In this document: positions 42,560 to 49,792 of the stretch, one piece after another | Layout of the letters: each line of letters opens with the position of its first letter | Position numbering within the stretch: the first letter of the stretch is position 1 | Assembly: GCA_012728855.1 (NCBI GenBank) | Contig: JAAYEH010000100.1 | Coordinates: 1 to 52,743, forward strand | Origin: Rhodopirellula sp. | Lineage (GTDB): Bacteria > Planctomycetota > Planctomycetia > Pirellulales > Thermoguttaceae | Reading direction: 5' to 3' | DNA length: 52,743 bases | Position numbers and translations under genes: made by a program | The notes under the pieces: model-generated | The model's database searches: none | What the model saw: the letters and a program-made list of their open reading frames with translations, nothing else | What the model was told of the DNA's origin: nothing

Positions 42560-43315
42560 TTACTTGCCGGCCGGTTCGGAAGTCGGGGCTATCTGCTCGA
42601 TGATCCAGCGGTCGACGTCGCGAAGCGTCTGGGGAGTGAGTTCATGCCCGCAGGGATACTGCCGCAGCGTGATCGACATACCGGCGGTATGAAAAAGGCG
42701 AAGATCGTCGCACGCCTGTTCGGGCGAATAGCGGGGGTCATCGCGGCCGATGGCCAGGAACAGGGGGAGGTGTCGCGAATCAGTCAATTGGCGAAGGGGA
42801 TTGTACAACCGAGGAAAAGCGCCGCCGATCGACAGAACACCGGCAAACCGCCGCGGATAGTCCATCGCCAGGCGGAAAGCCATGGTGCCGCCGCAGTCAA
42901 AGCCGGCAAGGAATACGCGTTGCGGGTGGATCGCGAACCGCTGCCGGACTGCCTCCACCGCGTCGAAGACCCGCTCCGCGGCCGCCTGGATGTAGTCCGG
43001 AGACTGGGGCCAGCAGTACCGCGCGGCATCGGAATCGGTTTTCGGCGCAACAAAACCGCGCGGCGCCACCGCCACGTAGTTCCTCAGGCTCACCGCCGGC
43101 ATGATCCGCATCAGCTCACGTTCATCGGAATCGGCGCCGTGCAGCCAGACCACCAGCGGGTAGGCGTAACGAGGCTCGTAGTGGACGGGGCCGAACACAC
43201 ACCGCGCACTGTCGTGCTCCGTGCGGAAAAGCCCGGTCTCGATCGAAAACGAGGAGGGTGGAAAGACGGCGTGCGTTGGACGCGGGAGAGATGCCGGCCG
43301 ATCCGTTCGATTCAT
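42560..43315 (-). CDS. alpha/beta hydrolase (phospholipase/carboxylesterase-like) with Asp nucleophile position
   Basis: The 251-residue protein has the alpha/beta hydrolase fold: YPLVVWLHGADSDERE (oxyanion region), VAVAPRGFV, then VFLAGFDCGG in the place of the nucleophile elbow, LFLAIGRDDPRY (acid) and YPCGHELTPQ (His). In the esterase family the elbow is GxSxG; here Asp140 takes the Ser place and Cys141 follows. Asp nucleophiles occur in epoxide hydrolases and dehalogenases, but these have other surroundings. The enzyme may therefore be changed in reaction or inactive. The start at 43315 is chosen because upstream codons show no similarity. Confidence 0.8.
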   Translation of the reverse strand: MNRTDRPASLPRPTHAVFPPSSFSIETGLFRTEHDSARCVFGPVHYEPRYAYPLVVWLHGADSDERELMRIMPAVSLRNYVAVAPRGFVAPKTDSDAARYCWPQSPDYIQAAAERVFDAVEAVRQRFAIHPQRVFLAGFDCGGTMAFRLAMDYPRRFAGVLSIGGAFPRLYNPLRQLTDSRHLPLFLAIGRDDPRYSPEQACDDLRLFHTAGMSITLRQYPCGHELTPQTLRDVDRWIIEQIAPTSEPAGK

Positions 43316-43587
43316 GATCGTTCTTTTGCTCTGGCGAGTCGCAGGAAGGACTGGATAACACGAATGACTTGGATGAGAACCAGCAGCCTGCTGGCGCTTC
43401 CTTGCGATGTTGAAACTCAAGCGCACCGACTTTACCCGACCGACCGACCCGCTGTCAACAGCAGTGGCAAACACGATCGAGCGCGGGCGCCGATTTCTCG
43501 CCCCGGAAATGCCGGCCGTGGCAGGGACTTAGATCGCGTGACAAGGATTCGCAAGAAATCCGCTTCGCGAGCAAGTCCCGAGGCCGT

Positions 43588-44622
<1,035 letters not shown>

Positions 44623-44642
44623 TCAAGCGAGAACGTCGTGTT

Positions 44643-45959
44643 TCACGGCGGGTTGCGGCCGATCGTGAATCTTCGCGCCCGTCGATCACTGCGCCCGTAC
44701 GCCCAAACCAATGCGAACAGCCCGGCCAAGACAAGCACAAAAACACCGCCAGCGATTACTTCCATCATGGTATTGGCGGGTGGTGGCGGTGCCGGATTCC
44801 AGACCGGCTCGCATCCGATCAACAAGGGCGCCAATTGCCATTGCGCCTCGGTTGGCGTGTCCTGGCTGGTTCGCCGGTATGCCCACGTCTTGAAAAAGAA
44901 TCCCGCGATCACCGTATTTTCTCCAAATCGCGCACCTTCGCCAATCGGCATACCGGGGGGAAGATCGCGGACGCAGAATACCAAGGGATTGCCTTGCGAA
45001 TCATCCGTGAACAGATAGATCTCGTAATACTGTTGGATTCCAAGCCGTTGGCGGATCTCCTCGTCATCGACCGTGATGGGAATGATTCGACGGGCGGTGC
45101 CGGACAGCGCCACGAGTTCCCCGACTTGTTCGTGGGGTTGGTTGAAAAGCGGAACGACGGAGAATGAGTCCCGGCCGGAGGCAGCGAGCCGCTTTCGCGA
45201 TTCCCGTAGCAACAGCCCTGGCTCGGCGCGACCGACGGCGGCGAGCATTTGGTAGAAAGCTTCGCGGTCCTTGCCGGTAAGCCGAAGCTTGCGGATGTCG
45301 ATGCCGCTGGCGGTTCCTTGGGGGCTTTGGGCGATCTGTTGGCGTCGGATGTCGTCGAGCAATCCCACGTCCATTCCCAAACGGCCCAACAGCGACGGCG
45401 GAAACCACTGAATCCGCGGCGCGACGAGTATCGGCATCGGTTCCCCGTCCGGCTGTTGGCCGATTTTCAGGAAGAAACCGATGGCGGCCGCCGGCTCGCT
45501 CAGATCCGCGATTTTCGTCCAGGCCTCGGGCACGTCCCGAGCGAATATCGCCGCCCGACCGCCGTTGTCCAACTCGATTTCGACGCGATAGTACCGCTCC
45601 AGCCCCAGCCGCTGCGTCATCTCCGGCTGCAGCTCCAACGCCTCGACCGAAACAGCATGGCCCTGCAAACGATAAACCAGGCCACGGTGAGAACTTGGAT
45701 CCTCGAACAATACTCTGCTATCCAGCGGTTGGGCCCATCGCTGGAAATCCTGCGATCGGACGCTCGGCAGCCGATAGAGGATCCTCATCAGAATCTCATC
45801 TTCGTCGGCCTGCCAGGGCTGACGGTCGGCAAGCCCGGCGAGTTGGCTGTCGTCGATGCCGTAGAGATTGAGTAATTCGCGGGGTTCCCGCGAAAGCTCC
45901 GCGCCTTCGGCGGGAATAACCAATGCGGCAAGCAATACCATGAAGAAGCGGAGATACAT
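44643..45959 (-). CDS. membrane protein with two copies of an unrecognised domain
   Basis: The 438-residue product is not recognised. It has a signal peptide (about 1-19), two related units of about 100 residues, and one transmembrane segment near 398-420 followed by a basic tail. Each unit has a GLVYRLQG or GELVALSG strand, then LGLERYYRVEIEL or LGIQQYYEIYLFT, then RDVPEAW or RDLPPGMPIG, and ends with GFFLKIG or GFFFKTWAY. The C-terminal unit closely resembles the single unit in the next protein upstream. The two genes are 53 bases apart in the same direction, so they probably act together at the envelope. No enzymatic residues are obvious. Confidence 0.72.
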   Translation of the reverse strand: MYLRFFMVLLAALVIPAEGAELSREPRELLNLYGIDDSQLAGLADRQPWQADEDEILMRILYRLPSVRSQDFQRWAQPLDSRVLFEDPSSHRGLVYRLQGHAVSVEALELQPEMTQRLGLERYYRVEIELDNGGRAAIFARDVPEAWTKIADLSEPAAAIGFFLKIGQQPDGEPMPILVAPRIQWFPPSLLGRLGMDVGLLDDIRRQQIAQSPQGTASGIDIRKLRLTGKDREAFYQMLAAVGRAEPGLLLRESRKRLAASGRDSFSVVPLFNQPHEQVGELVALSGTARRIIPITVDDEEIRQRLGIQQYYEIYLFTDDSQGNPLVFCVRDLPPGMPIGEGARFGENTVIAGFFFKTWAYRRTSQDTPTEAQWQLAPLLIGCEPVWNPAPPPPANTMMEVIAGGVFVLVLAGLFALVWAYGRSDRRARRFTIGRNPP

Positions 45960-46012
45960 AGTCGCTCAATGATCCTTCCGGACAGCCCCTGGGGACAGAC
46001 ACACGGCCGTGT

Positions 46013-46975
46013 TCATCGATCATCGATCGCTGGCAGGCCGGACGCGTCGATCGTCTCCGCGAAGATGCGTTTTTCCCGCTTGGTTCGGGAATAGACGTAA
46101 AACGTGACCAGTGCGGCGATCGCTGCGGAAATGACCAGTACCAACCCAATCGACCAATCATCGCGTCGCGGCCGCACCGCCGTCGCCGCCGGCCGTTTGA
46201 TCCAATCGACCGATCGCGACAACACCGCCGGGGCGCTGCGAAGCCGATCCTGCGCCATGTAGGCCCAGCGTTTGAAGAAATAGCCCGTCATCCTTATCTC
46301 GGCCGAGATGCTCGATCCCGTTGGGAACCCGTCCGGCAGATTCAGCGAGTAGACGACGATGGGGTCGTTGGGATTGTCTTGCGGCTGCAGCCAAAGCTGA
46401 TAGTAGGACTCGATGCCGTAGTCGTTTTCCGGGGCGGCGACCTGCTGCGCGCGGCGCACCGTTCCCAGCAGGGTGACGAGTTCTCCCCGGTAGGCAGCGG
46501 GCTGCTGGGCAAGTTGCACATACATCACCCGGCCAATCGACGCTTTTCGCAGGGCGGCGTCGGGCGTTTCCGCCAGGATCTTCAGCAAGCGAAACCACGC
46601 CGCCTGCTCGGCGCTACGGAAGGGAGTATCGTCTCGGATAGCCTCGAGGTCGCCGCGATCGATGCCTGAAAACGCCTCCGCCTGCTCATCCTTCGGCCGA
46701 ATCGTCGTTTCGTCCGCCAGAGGCGAGCGAAACGCGCCCGCCGGGTCTTGCTCTGGAGTCGGCTTGAGCGGACGCGGCTCGGCGGGGCGGTCGGCGGCCT
46801 CGTCCTGCAATTGCGCCATCGCGTCAAACCACTGGAAGTTGTCCGGATTCTGAGACTGCACGTAAAGAATCACGACAAGCCCCAGGGCGAGGACGATCAA
46901 CAGCAATCGCCATTGCTCGCCCCGCCCAAGGTAGTTTCGAGGACGGTTTTCACGTCCGAATTGCAGTTGTCCCAC
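46013..46975 (-). CDS. membrane protein with one copy of the same unrecognised domain
   Basis: The 320-residue product has transmembrane segments near 24-41 and 277-297 and a single unit in between: RGELVTLLGTVRRAQ, YGIESYYQLWLQP, LNLPDGFPTG and MTGYFFKRWAY. The region after the first segment (about 50-100) is Pro, Glu and Ala-rich. It starts with GTG at 46975, with GGAGG 7 bases upstream. It is the first gene of the two-gene unit and is divergent from argG. Function unknown; both genes look planctomycete-specific. Confidence 0.72.
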   Translation of the reverse strand: MGQLQFGRENRPRNYLGRGEQWRLLLIVLALGLVVILYVQSQNPDNFQWFDAMAQLQDEAADRPAEPRPLKPTPEQDPAGAFRSPLADETTIRPKDEQAEAFSGIDRGDLEAIRDDTPFRSAEQAAWFRLLKILAETPDAALRKASIGRVMYVQLAQQPAAYRGELVTLLGTVRRAQQVAAPENDYGIESYYQLWLQPQDNPNDPIVVYSLNLPDGFPTGSSISAEIRMTGYFFKRWAYMAQDRLRSAPAVLSRSVDWIKRPAATAVRPRRDDWSIGLVLVISAAIAALVTFYVYSRTKREKRIFAETIDASGLPAIDDR

Positions 46976-47031
46976 GGGTATCCTCCTCGTTGAACCGCAG
47001 GGCCAACGGCCCGCGCGCGGCGGCTGATCCC

Positions 47032-47037
47032 ATTATA
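47032..47037 (-). promoter_or_regulatory. possible -10 box for the two-gene membrane unit
   Basis: The minus strand reads TATAAT here, 57 bases upstream of the GTG start at 46975. The -35 candidate TTTCGG at 47055-47060 is poor. The assignment is tentative. Confidence 0.35.
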
Positions 47038-47231
47038 CTCCCCCCACGACCACCCCGAAAACGACGCGGAACCATCGATGCGGCGGATGGGGGGCGGCAA
47101 TCGAGCCCCCGCCGCGGCCCGGCTCTTGTCAGCAGGGCTGCGGACGATCAGAATAAGCGGTTCGTGCGGGCGAGAGGGTTTGCCCGCCTCATTGTTTTCC
47201 CCGAAGAGAATCGATAAACAGGATCTATTCG

Positions 47232-48446
47232 ATGCCTAGCTGCGTTCTGGCCTACTCGGGCGGATTGGATACTTCGGTCATCTTGGGCTGGCTGATGGAA
47301 GAGGGATACGAAGTACACGGGGTGTACGTCGATCTCGGGCAGCCCTGCGAAGACCGCGAAGCGATTCTCCAGAAAGCTCGCGACATCGGCGCCAAATCGG
47401 CCCAAATCGTCGACGCCCGGGAAGAACTCTGCCGCGACTTCGCCTTTCCGGTCCTCCAGTGGCAGGCGAAGTACGAAGGAATGTACCTGCTGGGCACTTC
47501 GATCGCCAGACCGCTGATCTCCAAGAGATGCCTCCAGATCGCTCGCGAGGTGGGCGCCGATGCTTACGCCCACGGCGCCACGGGCAAGGGAAACGATCAG
47601 TGCCGCTTCCAGTTGGCGGCCGAGGCGCTCGATCCAAAGATCCGCGTGGTTGCGCCCTGGCGGATGGAGAAGTTCCGAAAACAATTCCCCGGCCGCAGCG
47701 AAATGATCGCGTACTGCCGGGAGAAGAGCATCCCGGTGAAGGCGTCGGTTTCCAAGCCGTACAGCTCCGATGAGAACTGCCTGCACATCAGCTACGAAGC
47801 GGGCAAGCTCGAAGACCTCACCGTCAACGGCGTGGAACTGGTCGAGTTCGGGATGAGCGTCTCACCCCAACGGGCCCCCGACAAAGTCGAAGAGGTGTCG
47901 ATCGGTTTCGAGGCCGGTGTGCCGACGCGGCTGAACGGCAAGTCGCTCGATGCGTTCGAGATGGTCGACCAACTCAATGCCATCGGCGGACGCAACGGCA
48001 TCGGTCGAATCGACATGGTCGAAAACCGCTTTGTGGGAATGAAGAGCCGCGGCGTTTACGAAGCGCCCGGGATGACGATTCTCTACTTCGCGCACCGGGC
48101 CTTGGAGCAGATCACGCTGGACCGGGATCTGGTACACCTCCGCGACCGGCTCGCGCCTGAGGTTGCCGAGATGGTCTACTACGGATTCTGGTATCACGCC
48201 AAGATGGATGCGCTGCTGGCTTTCAATCGCGAGGCACAAAAGCCGGTCAACGGCGAAGTGACGCTGCAGCTTTACAAGGGGAATCTGGCGGTGGCGAGCC
48301 GCACCAGCCCCAACAGCCTCTACGACGAGGCCATCGCCACCATGGAAGGCGGCGGCGACTACAACCAGACCGATGCCGAAGGGTTCTTGCGAATCCAGGG
48401 TCTCCCCGGACGCGTGCAGTCTCGGGTGAGCCCACGGGCTTATTGA
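47232..48446 (+). CDS. argG: argininosuccinate synthase
   Basis: The 404-residue enzyme joins citrulline and aspartate with ATP in arginine synthesis. The N-type PP-loop is AYSGGLDTSVIL; ATGKGNDQCRFQL and SDENCLHISYEAGKLED are further family motifs, and FVGMKSRGVYEAPG follows in the synthetase domain. Length and all motifs are standard. ATG at 47232 gives MPSCVLAYSGG, the usual beginning. It is separate from other arginine genes here. A hairpin follows 30 bases after the stop. Confidence 0.97.
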   Translation: MPSCVLAYSGGLDTSVILGWLMEEGYEVHGVYVDLGQPCEDREAILQKARDIGAKSAQIVDAREELCRDFAFPVLQWQAKYEGMYLLGTSIARPLISKRCLQIAREVGADAYAHGATGKGNDQCRFQLAAEALDPKIRVVAPWRMEKFRKQFPGRSEMIAYCREKSIPVKASVSKPYSSDENCLHISYEAGKLEDLTVNGVELVEFGMSVSPQRAPDKVEEVSIGFEAGVPTRLNGKSLDAFEMVDQLNAIGGRNGIGRIDMVENRFVGMKSRGVYEAPGMTILYFAHRALEQITLDRDLVHLRDRLAPEVAEMVYYGFWYHAKMDALLAFNREAQKPVNGEVTLQLYKGNLAVASRTSPNSLYDEAIATMEGGGDYNQTDAEGFLRIQGLPGRVQSRVSPRAY

Positions 48447-48476
48447 GCGCCGTTTATCAAAGCAAGTCACGCCCAC

Positions 48477-48503
48477 AGCCCGGCTGCTCGCAGCAGCCGG
48501 GCT
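48477..48503 (+). terminator. strong hairpin after argG
   Basis: AGCCCGGCTGCT (48477-48488) pairs exactly with AGCAGCCGGGCT (48492-48503) across a 3-base loop. It starts 30 bases after the argG stop codon. Only a short, mixed GCTTTGCT follows instead of a pure T run, so it is a terminator by place and stem rather than by a full intrinsic signature. Confidence 0.6.
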
Positions 48504-48725
48504 GCTTTGCTATGGAGATGGATCGAACCAGGGAGAAGCGGTCTTACGCAAAGGGGCGAAGGCGTCAAGGAAGAGAACATTCTGCCGATTCCTTACTGAC
48601 GAGGGGGTTGACAGGTACCGCTGATGTGTCAGCATAGGCCATATTCCAAGCGGAGAATTGTCGCACGAAAGAGGGGGTAAGAGCTTATCGACTAACCTGC
48701 ACGTCTTTTTGCACGGGGGTGTGAC

Positions 48726-49181
48726 ATGCGTCGGGTGATCACGGAGCTATTCGTACTTTTCGGTGCTTACACAGCGGTGGCGGCTGGCTGCCTGCTTCTT
48801 GGGTTGCTGGCAACCATGGCTCTCGAATCGGCCGTCGATCGGCGGATACAGGCCGGCGTCCGGTCTGAGTCTTGCTGCGATCGGATCGTGATCATGGATT
48901 GGGAGGCGGGAGTCACCCGCTACGCCCGCACAAAAGAAGGGGCCGGATGCGCGCCCGCTGTGGCGGAACAGGCGCCGCCGGGAATTCTCAACGCCGTCGA
49001 GATCGATTACGAACAGAAGTTTCAACCGGATCACTACAGCATGTACCTGCGAGACGCTGTCACGGGGCGATTGCAGCGGGCGTACGGTGTTTGGTACTGG
49101 ACCGTCAACGATGGGGTTGAGAACGGATTCGTCGACGGCAAGCAGTTCATCAATGCTCGGCTTCCCGACACGCGCCAGTAG
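48726..49181 (+). CDS. small membrane-anchored hypothetical protein
   Basis: The 151-residue product is not recognised. One transmembrane segment (about 7-31) is followed by a soluble domain with ESCCDRIVIMDWEAGVTRYAR, a VEIDYEQKFQPDHYSMYLRD stretch and a GVWYWTVNDG motif. A GGGGGTG stretch lies near the ATG. It stands alone, with a short hairpin 49229-49249 downstream. Function unknown. Confidence 0.6.
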   Translation: MRRVITELFVLFGAYTAVAAGCLLLGLLATMALESAVDRRIQAGVRSESCCDRIVIMDWEAGVTRYARTKEGAGCAPAVAEQAPPGILNAVEIDYEQKFQPDHYSMYLRDAVTGRLQRAYGVWYWTVNDGVENGFVDGKQFINARLPDTRQ

Positions 49182-49792
49182 TCCCGCGTGATCGACGCTG
49201 GCTGCTGTTCGAGACTTTACAGCGTTATTTCCGCGAAGAACTCGCGGAATAGCGGAAAAGAAGGTGACCAAGAGTTCTCGGACACTTTTCGGACGGGAAC
49301 ACATCGACTTTGACTGTTATCGGGCCAACCGCCGTCCGCACTTTGAACCTGGCGAGTGTTGGCCATGCCGCTCGCCCTTTGCCGGATCGTGGGCTTTGGT
49401 GCAAGGCAAGCCTCGCGCGAAGGGCGCCACAGAAAATCTTGGCTGGGGGATTGCGGCCCCATTATCGAGCGAGTAGACTAGCGGATGTTTCGACAGACGC
49501 TCGAAACCCGACCAGCGCAGGTAACGCTGGTGGAAAACCGGGAGCACCTTTCTCAACCAACCAGAAGTCCTGCCCACCAGAAATATCTTCATCGTTCGCT
49601 AAAGTTTCGGGCCATGACATGGATTCCCGAACAGGAAGAGCCTTGGCGTGGGGCGGAGCCGGGGCCGATCGAGCATTCGTCTTCGCGCAATGCACAAAGA
49701 GAACGCAAGAAGAATCGGCTCAGGATGAGGCCAACGACGCGATTGGCAAGCATGGCGGGCTAGACTCCGGTCATCTCGGCAGGAGTTGAGTC
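49182..49792. other. gap without a convincing gene
   Basis: These 611 bases show short overlapping frames on both strands, none with a known domain. TTCCGCGA-AGAAC-TCGCGGAA at 49229-49249 is a small hairpin that may end the upstream gene. The ribosome binding site AGGAG of the giant gene is at 49781-49785. A promoter for the giant gene must lie here but is not obvious. Confidence 0.45.

Noticed and set aside
48608..48636. Promoter for the small membrane protein gene (TTGACA at 48608)
   Set aside because: No acceptable -10 box is found at 16-19 bases; AGCATA and CATAGG match poorly.
49310..49789. Plus-strand frame of 159 codons before the giant gene
   Set aside because: It has no similarity, no good ribosome binding site, and overlaps other equally long frames. 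It is taken as non-coding upstream sequence.
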